64,000 bases of DNA, taken from contig CANLRB010000021.1 of the NCBI GenBank assembly GCA_947493455.1, positions 1-64,000 of the forward strand, written 5' to 3'. Shown here one piece after another: positions 8,316 to 16,993 of this stretch (positions are counted from its first letter, which is position 1; each line of letters starts with the position of its first letter). This DNA comes from an uncultured Pseudoalteromonas sp. Its GTDB lineage: Bacteria; Pseudomonadota; Gammaproteobacteria; Enterobacterales; Alteromonadaceae. Under the pieces are notes generated by a model, which saw only the letters and a list, made by a program, of their open reading frames with translations, did no database searches and was not told where the DNA came from. The position numbers were made by a program, and so were the translations under genes.

Positions 8316-9060
8316 ATGCCAAGAACAATACTAACTGATATTCGCTGGGAGCTGCTACTCCAAATTATGAAAAGTACAGGTCGTATTTACAACAAAACTG
8401 AACATCGAATGACATTTGAAGGAATACTTTATCGAATGAGAACTGGTATTCCTTGGCGAGACCTACCCTCTGAGTTCGGAGAGTGGAGTACCGTTTACAG
8501 ACGATTTAATCTTTGGTCAAAGAAAGGGCTTTTAGATAATCTTTTTAAAAGCTTAGCTAGCATGGCTGATTTTGAATGGGTCTTTCTTGATGGCTCTATA
8601 GTTCGAGCACATCAGCATAGTACAGGTTCTGCTACTGAAAGCTCAGAGCAAATAGGAAAAAGTCATGGGGGCAACTCAACCAAAATTCACTTAGCGGTGG
8701 CCTGCCGATTTGCTTTGATTTATCAGAAGGGCAGCGCCACGATATCGTGCATGCCGAAAGCTTAGTTGAGCAACTCGATGAAGTTAATACCATCGTTTGC
8801 GATAAAGGATATGACAGCGAACCTTTCCGTACTTTTGTTAAGGAACGTGGCGGAGAAACGGTAATTGCGAAACGCAATTACGGGCAAGATATAAACAAAG
8901 ACAGTATGGATTGGTGTCTATACAAGTATCGCCACTTGGTCGAAAATGCCTTTGGGAGAATCAAGCATTATCGAGCTATTTCAAATAGATATTAGAAAGG
9001 AACTATGCTACGATGTTTTCGCTGGCATTCATGTTAATGTGGCTATCGATGTATTGTTGA
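8316..9060 (+). pseudogene. IS5-type transposase, frameshifted
   Basis: The N-terminal part reads as an IS5/IS427 transposase: the helical region with G-I-P-W-R-D-L-P followed by F-x-x-W, then the first catalytic Asp in V-F-L-D-G-S. Near H-L-A-V the frame breaks. The continuing frame (G-L-P-I-C-F-D-L, then V-C-D-K-G-Y-D-S and R-H-L-V-E-N-A-F-G-R-I-K) resumes in +2, consistent with about 10 bp lost between short GTGG repeats. A second break after S-N-R-Y removes a few residues before E-R-N-Y-A. The DDE residues survive but are split between frames, so the enzyme should be inactive. Confidence 0.85.
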
Positions 9061-9076
9061 ATACGAAATGTACAGC

Positions 9077-9092
9077 AAAGATCAACACGCCC
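9077..9092 (-). repeat. IS right terminal inverted repeat
   Basis: Its reverse complement is GGGCGTGTTGATCTTT, identical to the left end. It is followed by TA. Confidence 0.85.
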
Positions 9093-9214
9093 TAAAAACT
9101 CTCAAAATAAGTCAATTTTTTTAAAGGATCTAAAATGAATTGCAAACAAAGTTATCACTATACGCTTTTATCGTTTTTTTCGGTTAGTTTTATTTTTCGA
9201 GAGGCTAAATAGTT

Positions 9215-9364
9215 ATGATATCGATTGGTAGTTCAATTCTTACAACGCTCGTATTTTTAGTGATAACAGTTGTGCCTCTGTATTTGTTTATTATGCATAT
9301 AATACGGTCAAATATTCGCTATTACTTTGAACAAAAAAAGAAATTTGATAGTGAGAAAAAATAA
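9215..9364 (+). CDS. Possible 49-aa single-pass membrane protein
   Basis: A short frame encodes one long hydrophobic helix (about residues 8-30) followed by a basic, charged tail rich in lysine. A GAGAGG box lies 10 bp before the ATG. The topology is that of many small regulatory membrane proteins. I see no family signature, and AT-rich sequence gives hydrophobic frames by chance, so this is tentative. Confidence 0.4.
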   Translation: MISIGSSILTTLVFLVITVVPLYLFIMHIIRSNIRYYFEQKKKFDSEKK

Positions 9365-9813
9365 AGCTGTGTGCCAATAGCTTTATTTTACAAGACTGTT
9401 TTAATATTACTAAACATATTACATCCCTTCCTCCACATTAGAATATAGCGAAACGCAGGTGTTAGGCTTAATATGCCTAGTAGGTAAGTAAGATAATAAA
9501 CACGTTTTGCTTCGCTATATCTATCAGGGTAAAAAGCGCAGTGTGGCGCAAGTTTAACGATATTAATGCAGCTACTGGTCTACGGTAGTTTAAAGGCACC
9601 TGCTTATGCTATTCGAAGTTGGGTGCTAAAACTCGACCAACTCAATACAAAAGGCTATCTGTTAACGGATATAATTCTCATTTGAGCTTAAGATGCCTTT
9701 ATCAACCTAATTGTTGATTTTAATCTATAATAACCTCCTAATCAGTAATGCTTTTATAATGAAAACTGCCTATAATTGCGCTTACCTAAAATAGACACTG
9801 AAAGGAACCCAAA
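9365..9813. other. Intergenic region before mscS
   Basis: About 450 bp without a convincing gene. A 39-codon frame near 9566-9685 reads like a fragment of a longer protein but has no ribosome site. No clear terminator or RNA is seen. The last 30 bp carry the AAAGGAA ribosome site of mscS. Confidence 0.5.
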
Positions 9814-10632
9814 ATGGATACCGTTTTAGATTGGTTAAACAACAATTCACATGTTTTGATGCACTATGGTTTACAAGCCATTTTCGCTGTCATTATATTC
9901 ATCGTCGGTCTTCGCGTTGCGAAACTGTGCGAAAAACTGACTAAAAAAGCGATAGCTAAGAAAAACGTTGATAAGGCTGTTGGTTCATTTGTTGCCAGCA
10001 TCGTATATGCGCTTGTATTTGCCGCTACCGTATTAATGGCCTTGTCTCAAGTCGGTGTTGAAACCACTTCGTTTATTGCTATTTTAGGTGCTGCTGGTCT
10101 TGCTATTGGTTTAGCGCTACAAGGGTCATTATCAAATTTTGCTTCAGGCGTACTTATTATTATTCTGCGTCCGTTTAAGTCGGGCGATTATATTGAAGCC
10201 GCAGGGCAATCAGGTAGTGTGTCAAAAATCGAGATTTTTTCAACCGAGCTACACACGCCAGATAACAAAGTCGTTATTATTCCTAACTCATCGATCATGA
10301 GTGGTGCAATTATTAATTACTCACGTGAAAAAACACGCCGTGTTGATTTGACGGTCGGTGTGAGTTATGACGCATGTCTAAAACAAACTCGCAAAGTGCT
10401 TGAAGATGTTGTAAACGCTAACGATAAAATACTTAAAGACCCTGAACATACCATTGCTGTTGCGGCACTTGCTGATTCAAGTGTGAACTTTGTAGTGCGC
10501 ACTTGGGTTAACACTGAAGATTATTGGGATGTGTTCTTTGCGTTACAAGAGAACGTTAAAAACGCATTAGATGACGCTGGTATTGGTATTCCTTACCCGC
10601 AAATGGACGTTCATATTCAAAAACAAGATTAA
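9814..10632 (+). CDS. mscS: Small-conductance mechanosensitive channel, MscS family
   Basis: A 272-aa inner-membrane channel that opens under membrane tension to release solutes during hypo-osmotic shock. Three transmembrane helices are visible (about residues 18-38, 62-85 and 88-115). The third is the Gly/Ala-rich pore helix with A-I-L-G-A-A-G-L-A-I-G-L-A-L-Q-G and then N-F-A-S-G. The beta domain (R-P-F-K-x-G-D-Y-I, I-P-N-S) and the alpha/beta vestibule follow. Length matches E. coli MscS (286 aa). A good AAAGGAA site precedes the ATG. It is followed closely by an outer-membrane protein gene and probably shares a transcript. Housekeeping in character. Confidence 0.95.
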   Translation: MDTVLDWLNNNSHVLMHYGLQAIFAVIIFIVGLRVAKLCEKLTKKAIAKKNVDKAVGSFVASIVYALVFAATVLMALSQVGVETTSFIAILGAAGLAIGLALQGSLSNFASGVLIIILRPFKSGDYIEAAGQSGSVSKIEIFSTELHTPDNKVVIIPNSSIMSGAIINYSREKTRRVDLTVGVSYDACLKQTRKVLEDVVNANDKILKDPEHTIAVAALADSSVNFVVRTWVNTEDYWDVFFALQENVKNALDDAGIGIPYPQMDVHIQKQD

Positions 10633-10651
10633 TTCGATTGGGTTTAATTAA

Positions 10652-11428
10652 ATGAAAAAGTTATATATTGCTTGTGCTGTCGCACTGTGTTTTAACTCGG
10701 TTGCGCATGCCGACGAAGATAAAACATGGGATATCAGCAGTGAGCTCGGTGCCATTATTACTAGCGGTAATACAGAAACAACTACCTTTAAAGGCGGTAT
10801 TAAAGCTAAGCATGATATTGGTAATTGGACCAATGAATATAAGTTAAACGGTCTTTATAAAGAAGATGAAGTAACTGATTCAGACGGTGTCAAATCAACA
10901 CAGCGTACCAATGAAAAGTACTCGGCGTTTGCCCAAGCTAATTACAATATTGAGCAAAAGCACTCGCACTTTTTTATGGCTCTATCGCATGACAGTGATT
11001 ACTTTGGTGCCTATCGCCATGAAACAGTTGCGTCGCTCGGTTATGGTTTACGTGTTATTGATAAAGAAGATATGACCCTTAGTTTTGATGTGGGTCCTGG
11101 TTATAAGTACTTTGAGTTTGCAAAAAACAATACTGAATTTTTTGACGATGGTACACCTAAGGCGGGTGAAACAGATAGCGAGTGGGTTGCTGTTGGTAAA
11201 GCTGATTTTAGCTGGGACATAACAGAATATGCTAAATTTACGCAGTCGTTAAAGCTAGAATCAGGTCGCTCGAATACTAAAACCGTATCAGAAACCGCAT
11301 TGTTAACTAAAATTAATGGCTCGATGCAAATGAAGGTTGGCTTTAATGTGATCAATAACAGTGATGTTGATCCAGGTAAAGAGAAAACAGATACTGAAAC
11401 CGCGTTGACGTTAGTTTATAGTTTTTAA
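10652..11428 (+). CDS. DUF481 family outer-membrane beta-barrel protein
   Basis: A 258-aa protein with a clear signal peptide (cleavage after V-A-H-A, residue 20). The mature part is made of alternating amphipathic strands with aromatic ends, and terminates in L-V-Y-S-F, the C-terminal Phe pattern recognised by the BAM machinery. The early G-A-I-I-T-S-G-N-T-E-T-T-T-F motif is typical of DUF481/YdiY proteins, which are salt- or acid-induced porin-like barrels. It follows mscS by 19 bp, so both may respond to osmotic stress. A rho-independent terminator follows the stop. Confidence 0.88.
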   Translation: MKKLYIACAVALCFNSVAHADEDKTWDISSELGAIITSGNTETTTFKGGIKAKHDIGNWTNEYKLNGLYKEDEVTDSDGVKSTQRTNEKYSAFAQANYNIEQKHSHFFMALSHDSDYFGAYRHETVASLGYGLRVIDKEDMTLSFDVGPGYKYFEFAKNNTEFFDDGTPKAGETDSEWVAVGKADFSWDITEYAKFTQSLKLESGRSNTKTVSETALLTKINGSMQMKVGFNVINNSDVDPGKEKTDTETALTLVYSF

Positions 11429-11447
11429 ACTGAAAAAGTCTGTTAGT

Positions 11448-11476
11448 AAAAAAAGCCGTAATTTGCGGCTTTTTTT
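11448..11476 (+). terminator. Rho-independent terminator after the DUF481 gene
   Basis: AAAAAAGCCG pairs with CGGCTTTTTT around a short loop and is followed by T residues. The A- and T-runs on both sides let it serve the convergent glycosyltransferase gene too. Confidence 0.85.
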
Positions 11477-11516
11477 ATCTGATTCTTTACATTAAATTTT
11501 TGCTGTCGCTTTATGA

Positions 11517-12740
11517 TTATCCATTTTTTGCTTTGACGAGAGTTTCCGCAAATTGGGTTGCTAGTTTATCACGTGAAAAACGCTCGTAACTGAGTGATTT
11601 ACATGCTGCCACGGCGTCATTATATTGCTTGTCATCATGCAAAAAGTGAGTGAGGCGTTTAAGGCTTTTCACGTAGTCATCGTCAAGTACTAAGCCGCAC
11701 CCAGATTGTTCAATAAACTCTTTTTGCCAGCCTTGATGATTAATGGCAATCGGTGTTTGTGCAGCGAGAGCGTCAAACACTTTGTTTGCTGAATTGTCCC
11801 AAAATGCTTTTACTGGACCGACTAGGCTTAAACATAAATCAGCTGCACTAAGAAGGTTTGTTAATTCAACTTTTGCTATCGGCTCTAAAATATGCAGGTT
11901 CTTATCGAGTACTCCACGTTCTTTTGCAAGGTCAACTACTTGCTGTTTGCAATTACCGGTTCCGATTGCAACAAAGCAAATTGGTGAATCCTGCTGCTTT
12001 GCTATTTCAGCGAGTTCGACTAAATAGTCTACGCGATTAACTAAACCAAACGTACCGGCATATACTACGAGTTTACGCTTACCAACAAAACTAAGGTGTG
12101 TCTTTTTAAAGTTCTCACCATGTGAAGCGTCAATATCAAACAGTGCCGTGTCGCATGAATTTGGAATGACCGTGATTTTTTCGTTTGAAATATCGCATTC
12201 CTTTACGCCTCGTGCCATGCCCGTCGAGAGCGCAATAATTTGATCTGCTTGACGATACGTATACTTTTCAAACAACTTTAGCAATTTGATTGCTAGCTTA
12301 TTGTTTATTATGCCCATAGCAATTGGTACATCTGGCCATAAATCACGAACTTCAAACACAAATGGCACTTTTTTCACTTTTTTGTATATGAGAGCTGGAA
12401 TTGCAATTGTTAACGGTGTGCTCGTAGCAAAGAGCACATCACCTTGGTGGCGAAGTGCTTGTCGTGTTGATACAAGTGAAAAAGCGATAAATTTATAGAT
12501 TCGCTTAAGAAAACCATCATTGTTTGAATAAGGAAGGTGGTAAATATGCACATCAATGCCGTCAATGTTTATACGGTTCCATCCTTTCGAAAACGCGTAT
12601 TGCCCCTGTAAAAAAGCACTAGTTGTGATCATTGTCACACTATGACCTTGTTGAACTAAGCGTTTAGCCATTTCGTAGGAACGAGTGCCGCCGTTGCTCT
12701 TTGGGGTTGCGAAATATTGATGTAAATAAACGATTTTCAT
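11517..12740 (-). CDS. GT4-family glycosyltransferase (divergent)
   Basis: A 407-aa cytosolic transferase with a GT-B fold. It opens with M-K-I-V-Y-L-H-Q-Y-F and the G-G-T-R-S-Y-E glycine loop of WbuB-like enzymes; the C-terminal nucleotide-sugar domain contains V-V-Y-A-G-T-F-G and ends in helical turns. The start was set at the ATG beginning this motif, because the upstream in-frame extension has no family similarity. It is transcribed away from the UDP-sugar dehydrogenase gene, leaving about 200 bp for divergent promoters. It probably adds a residue to the Wzx/Wzy-dependent repeat unit encoded next door; acceptor and sugar are unknown. Confidence 0.88.
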   Translation of the reverse strand: MKIVYLHQYFATPKSNGGTRSYEMAKRLVQQGHSVTMITTSAFLQGQYAFSKGWNRINIDGIDVHIYHLPYSNNDGFLKRIYKFIAFSLVSTRQALRHQGDVLFATSTPLTIAIPALIYKKVKKVPFVFEVRDLWPDVPIAMGIINNKLAIKLLKLFEKYTYRQADQIIALSTGMARGVKECDISNEKITVIPNSCDTALFDIDASHGENFKKTHLSFVGKRKLVVYAGTFGLVNRVDYLVELAEIAKQQDSPICFVAIGTGNCKQQVVDLAKERGVLDKNLHILEPIAKVELTNLLSAADLCLSLVGPVKAFWDNSANKVFDALAAQTPIAINHQGWQKEFIEQSGCGLVLDDDYVKSLKRLTHFLHDDKQYNDAVAACKSLSYERFSRDKLATQFAETLVKAKNG

Positions 12741-12944
12741 GTTTTGTAAACTCCATATGCGCGGCGGATTATACCTGATTAGATTTGGTATTGCGTACTT
12801 ATTAATAGATGAAGTTAAGAGTTTTTTTTTAATAGGGGTTTTGCTATTATCTAGCGTCTTTGTATTTGCGCTATCAAATACCTTGCAACGATGTGGCAAT
12901 ATGTAATTTTGAAGCGTTATTTTGGTTATCGGATTGACACTGTA

Positions 12945-14210
12945 ATGAGAAATATTGCTGTAATTGGTTTAGGGTATGTTGGCTTACCGTTAGCGGTTGA
13001 GCTAAGTAAAAAGAATAATGTAATTGGCTTTGATATTAATGAGCATCGTGTTGGCGAATTGGCAAGTGGTGTTGATTCAACGCTTGAGGTCAGTGCGGCG
13101 GAGCTTGCTGAGGCCCAATCGCTCTCATTTAGCTCATCATTAGATGCTATTGCTGAAGCGAATGTATATATCATCACTGTGCCTACCCCCGTTGATGGTA
13201 ATAAGAACCCTGATTTAACACCGCTAATAAAAGCGAGTCAGATGATCGGTAAAGTGATTCGTAAAGATGATATTGTAATTTATGAATCAACTGTTTACCC
13301 AGGCGCTACAGAAGAAGTATGTATACCTGAAGTTGAAAAAGAGTCAGGTTTAACATTCAATACCGACTTTTTTGCTGGGTATTCACCGGAGCGAATTAAC
13401 CCGGGTGATAAAGTAAATAGGTTGCCAACGATTAAAAAGGTGACGTCAGGTAGTACCCCTGAAATAGCGCAATATATCGACACTATGTATGGTGAAATAA
13501 TCACAGCGGGTACTCATTTAGCTTCATCAATTAAAGTTGCTGAGGCTTCTAAGGTAATTGAAAACACGCAGCGCGATTTAAATATTGCGTTAATAAATGA
13601 ACTAGCAATTATTTTTAATGCTCTAAACATCGATACTCATGAGGTTTTAGAGGCCGCGGCAACTAAGTGGAACTTTTTACACTTTAAACCTGGTTTAGTT
13701 GGTGGGCACTGTATTGGTGTTGATCCATATTATTTAACATTCAAAGCACAATCTCTAGGCTATGTTCCTGATGTTATCTTGTCTGGCCGACGCATTAACG
13801 ACGGCATGGGCAGCTTTGTAGCTAACCGACTCGTAAAAAATATGTTGCGCAAGAATATGAACCCAACAAGTTCAAGAATTTTACTTTTAGGTTTTACTTT
13901 TAAAGAAGACTGTCCTGATATCCGAAATACGCGTGTTGTCGACATCATTACGGAATTAAAGAAAGAATATAATATTGATGTTGATGTATTCGACCCTGTT
14001 GCGGATGCAAGTGAAATTGCTGATGAGTATGGGTTTGAGCCTTGTAAAGAATTGCCGACTGAACAATATGATGCGGTTATGGTATGTGTTGGTCATAAAG
14101 AGTTTATCGCCAACGAGTCGCAGCTGGTTAAGAATTTAATTCATGACAATTCAGTGGTCTTTGATGTTAAAGGTGTGTTACCGCAAGAAATAATTACCGA
14201 AAGGCTGTAA
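12945..14210 (+). CDS. tviB: UDP-N-acetylhexosamine 6-dehydrogenase (TviB/WbpO type)
   Basis: A 421-aa NAD-dependent UDP-GlcNAc/UDP-GalNAc dehydrogenase that makes the uronic acid form. The start is the ATG of M-R-N-I-A-V-I-G-L-G-Y-V-G-L-P-L, where the Rossmann glycines sit at the very N-terminus; an 18-codon upstream extension is not conserved in type. Also visible are Y-E-S-T-V-Y-P-G, S-P-E-R-I-N-P-G-D, the catalytic-cysteine motif G-G-H-C-I-G-V-D-P-Y-Y-L, and G-F-T-F-K-E-D-C-P-D-I-R-N-T-R. All match the TviB/VipA branch rather than UDP-Glc dehydrogenase. It heads the polysaccharide operon, so the repeat unit probably contains a HexNAcA residue. Confidence 0.92.
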   Translation: MRNIAVIGLGYVGLPLAVELSKKNNVIGFDINEHRVGELASGVDSTLEVSAAELAEAQSLSFSSSLDAIAEANVYIITVPTPVDGNKNPDLTPLIKASQMIGKVIRKDDIVIYESTVYPGATEEVCIPEVEKESGLTFNTDFFAGYSPERINPGDKVNRLPTIKKVTSGSTPEIAQYIDTMYGEIITAGTHLASSIKVAEASKVIENTQRDLNIALINELAIIFNALNIDTHEVLEAAATKWNFLHFKPGLVGGHCIGVDPYYLTFKAQSLGYVPDVILSGRRINDGMGSFVANRLVKNMLRKNMNPTSSRILLLGFTFKEDCPDIRNTRVVDIITELKKEYNIDVDVFDPVADASEIADEYGFEPCKELPTEQYDAVMVCVGHKEFIANESQLVKNLIHDNSVVFDVKGVLPQEIITERL

Positions 14211-14241
14211 CTAGGTACTTGGTTTAGAGAGTTAATTTAAA

Positions 14242-14269
14242 ACAAAAATATGCGAAGGCATATTTTTGT
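14242..14269. terminator. Perfect 12-bp hairpin before the export gene
   Basis: ACAAAAATATGC and its exact reverse complement enclose a GAAG loop. It lies between the dehydrogenase and the SLBB protein gene, 24 bp before the GTG. The stem ends in TTTTT but no T-run follows, so it may be a weak terminator, an attenuator, or a processing and stability element that sets the ratio of the two products. Confidence 0.5.
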
Positions 14270-14293
14270 CGTTTAATACATTAGGAGTTTTTC

Positions 14294-16993
14294 GTGAAGT
14301 TAGCCTTAAGGTCAATTTTAATTGTATTCACATTATTTAGTGCGATATCGTGGGCAGTCACACCACAGCAAATGAGTGCCTTTAAAAGTTTGCCAAAAGC
14401 ACAACAATTAGCGCTGGCTAAACGTATGGGGGTTGATTTAAATTCGATCTCTGGTGAATCAAGCTCGAATGTTGGCGACGAGATTGATTATAGCTCTCAA
14501 ATAAAGAATCAAGACTTAGTCGACGGTGAAATTAGCGACCTTGACGACAAGTTTGAACCGCAAGTCGAATCCTTGGGTATTTTTGGTTCAGAAATTTTTA
14601 ATAACCCAGAAAGTGTTCTTTTATCAAAAAATTTGTCGTCAATACCGAGCGATTATATATTATCTATCGGTGATGTACTGTCAGTTTCTCTATTTGGAAA
14701 AGAATCAGATACGTTTGAAGTGACTATAAATAGTAATGGTCAAGTGCTTTTGCAAGGTATCTCTCCGGTTCCAGTATTAGGCTTATCTTTTAACGAAGCG
14801 TCAAAACTTATTTCGGAGAAAATTGCGCTTCATAAGATTGGTACAGATGTCAGTGTATCTATGAGTAGTGTGCAGCCTGTCAATATTTTTGTTGCGGGCG
14901 AAGTTAACCATCCAGGCACGTTTGTGCTTCCACCTTTTTCAAACGTTACCAGCGCGTTATCGTTTGCTGGCGGTGTGACGGAAATCGCTTCTTTAAGAAA
15001 TGTGCAAGTAAAACGTAATAACGAAACCGTGAAGACTTTTGATCTTTACGACCTTTTATTAAAAGGCGATCGTTCAAGTGATATTACTCTGAAAAGTGGT
15101 GACGTTGTTTTTATACCTGCTAGCGACAGTATTGTCTCGATTTTCGGTGCCGTTAAACGTCCCGCTAAGTATGAAATTCTTTCAAATGAGAGTTTATCTG
15201 ATGCGATTAAATATGCTGGCGGATTTTCTGCAGATGCTTTTAAAAAGCAAATAAGATTATTGCGCAGTAGTGGCGCAGCAACAAAGTCTTTTAAAGACAT
15301 TGCAGCCACCCAATTTGATTCATTTTCTCTTACCGATGGTGATCAACTTTATATTGATGCCAAAACTAGTTCAATCTCCAATAGTGTGACACTGCTTGGC
15401 GCAGTATCGCGTCCTGGGGTTTATGAATGGACCGAATCATCGACGCTTATGAGTTTGATTGGGGATCCTAAAAGTTCCCTTCTTCCGATAGCTGATTTTG
15501 ATTACGGATTAATAGTGAGAGACGTGGATTTTAATCAATCGATTGAATTGATTCAATTTTCTCCTAATGAAAGCTATAAAGCGAGTCGTCAAATAAAGTT
15601 GTTGCCAAATGACAAAATCGTGATATTTAGTCGTTTTGAGCTAGAAAAAGATGAAAGAAACTTATTGAAAACATATGCTGTTTCTGAAACACAGTTTAAG
15701 CTTAATCAAAATGTATATGAATGGGGCAAATACAAACAACGTTCATTTAATGAGTTTATAGCGTCAGTAGAAGTAAACTCGGATGGTGTTGCTATATCCA
15801 AAAAGGACAACGATTTAGAGTTTGATACAGAACTATCGAGTGAACGCCCAATTTATAATAAAGAATTGTTTGAGGCTTTAGAGGCGAAAGCAACAGAGTT
15901 ACCAGAGCTTGCGTTTTTCAGTCGTTCAGCTATGTTGCCGAAAATTTTAAAACGCCTTGAAACACAATCTATAAATGGTCAAGCTGCCCAAATTGCTGAA
16001 ATCTCAGGTAAGGTAAAATATCCTGGTTTATATCCAATTGCTAAAGGGGCTAGGTTAACTGACTTGATTGCGGCAGCTGGCGGCCTGATTGAAGGGGCAT
16101 ATCTAGAACAAGCGGAGCTATCGCGACTTAAATATAACGAGTCTATGTCGGTCAATAATATAACGATCGATTTATCTGCCGCAATGGCTGGCGATATGGA
16201 TAAAAATTTAGCATTGGTTGGTAGAGATTACGTTAATATTTTCCAAATCCCAGATTGGCACGACAACTTAACTGTTGAATTAAAAGGGGAAGTTTTACTG
16301 CCTGGCAAGTATACAATCCGTAAAGGCGAGTCCCTCAAAAGCGTTATTCAAAGGGCTGGCGGCTTTGGTGATTTTGCTGACCTAAACGCGATGGTCTTTA
16401 CGCGTAAATCTTTACGTCTTCAAGAGAAAATTCAATTAGATCAATTAGCAGACTCATTAAAGAAAGAATTAATTACAAATAACCTTAATTCGCAAAATAG
16501 TGTTTTGGGTAGTAGTACAGCTGGTTTAGATAATTTGATTGGAAAGTTGTCAGACACGAAACCGGTCGGTCGACTAGTCGTTGACTTAGATCGTGTTATG
16601 AACGACGAAATAAATTTAATTCTAGAAGATGAAGACACCATACATATCCCTTCAAAAAAACAATCGCTTAATGTTATTGGTGAAGTTTTTGTTTCAACGT
16701 CACATCTGTACGATAAAAAGCTCAGCGTGGAAGATTACATCTCGCTAAGTGGTGGAATGAAAGATAAAGCAGCGTCAGATAAGATTTTCATTGTAAAAGC
16801 GAGTGGCCAAGTTTTTATCCCTAATAGAAAAAGTTGGTTTGCAGTTAACGAGTCTAATTTAGAGTTAGCGCCTGGGGATACAATTGTTGTGCCGTTAGAT
16901 AGTCAATACACAGATAACTTAACACTTTGGACTCAAGCAACTCAAATTGTTTATCAATTGGGTGTTGCGGTAGCAGCGATAGGTTCACTGTAA
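14294..16993 (+). CDS. Polysaccharide export outer-membrane protein, multi-SLBB (Wza-like)
   Basis: An 899-aa exported protein that should form the outer-membrane exit channel for the Wzy-made polymer. Signal peptide: residues 1-21, without a lipobox cysteine. A Q-Q-L-A-L-A-K-R-M-G segment is followed by the polysaccharide-export domain (about 110-190, with Y-I-L-S-I-G-D-V-L) and then at least five SLBB beta-grasp units, each marked by G-x-V-x-x-P-G and later G-G. The C-terminal hydrophobic helix (Q-I-V-Y-Q-L-G-V-A-V-A-A-I) resembles the Wza membrane helix. It is much longer than Wza (about 380 aa). GTG start with an AGGAG site 6 bp upstream. Confidence 0.9.
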   Translation: MKLALRSILIVFTLFSAISWAVTPQQMSAFKSLPKAQQLALAKRMGVDLNSISGESSSNVGDEIDYSSQIKNQDLVDGEISDLDDKFEPQVESLGIFGSEIFNNPESVLLSKNLSSIPSDYILSIGDVLSVSLFGKESDTFEVTINSNGQVLLQGISPVPVLGLSFNEASKLISEKIALHKIGTDVSVSMSSVQPVNIFVAGEVNHPGTFVLPPFSNVTSALSFAGGVTEIASLRNVQVKRNNETVKTFDLYDLLLKGDRSSDITLKSGDVVFIPASDSIVSIFGAVKRPAKYEILSNESLSDAIKYAGGFSADAFKKQIRLLRSSGAATKSFKDIAATQFDSFSLTDGDQLYIDAKTSSISNSVTLLGAVSRPGVYEWTESSTLMSLIGDPKSSLLPIADFDYGLIVRDVDFNQSIELIQFSPNESYKASRQIKLLPNDKIVIFSRFELEKDERNLLKTYAVSETQFKLNQNVYEWGKYKQRSFNEFIASVEVNSDGVAISKKDNDLEFDTELSSERPIYNKELFEALEAKATELPELAFFSRSAMLPKILKRLETQSINGQAAQIAEISGKVKYPGLYPIAKGARLTDLIAAAGGLIEGAYLEQAELSRLKYNESMSVNNITIDLSAAMAGDMDKNLALVGRDYVNIFQIPDWHDNLTVELKGEVLLPGKYTIRKGESLKSVIQRAGGFGDFADLNAMVFTRKSLRLQEKIQLDQLADSLKKELITNNLNSQNSVLGSSTAGLDNLIGKLSDTKPVGRLVVDLDRVMNDEINLILEDEDTIHIPSKKQSLNVIGEVFVSTSHLYDKKLSVEDYISLSGGMKDKAASDKIFIVKASGQVFIPNRKSWFAVNESNLELAPGDTIVVPLDSQYTDNLTLWTQATQIVYQLGVAVAAIGSL

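Larger units (their letters stand above)
8227..9092 (+). mobile_element. IS5-family insertion sequence (IS427-like), inactive
   Basis: The element is 866 bp and is bounded by 16-bp perfect terminal inverted repeats (GGGCGTGTTGATCTTT). A TA dinucleotide lies at both flanks, as expected for a TA target duplication. It carries a single IS5/IS427-type transposase gene that is broken by frameshifts. It sits 19 bp beyond the second tRNA-His fragment, so the element hit an already degraded attachment region. Confidence 0.85.

Noticed and set aside
8277-8995. Programmed frameshifting of the IS5 transposase, as in some IS427 members
   Set aside because: The frames join at a place where several expected residues are missing rather than at a slippery A-run, and a second break occurs near the end. 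Decay explains both better.
9566-9685. A 39-codon reading frame as a gene
   Set aside because: No ribosome site and no recognisable protein; probably a chance or relic frame.
12741-12944. A JUMPstart/ops element for RfaH before the polysaccharide operon
   Set aside because: No GGCGGTAG-type core is found in the intergenic region.
16927-16992. TTG-initiated N-terminal extension of the GT4 enzyme
   Set aside because: It overlaps the end of the export gene and encodes unrelated residues. The ATG at the TAATG overlap starts the conserved fold.
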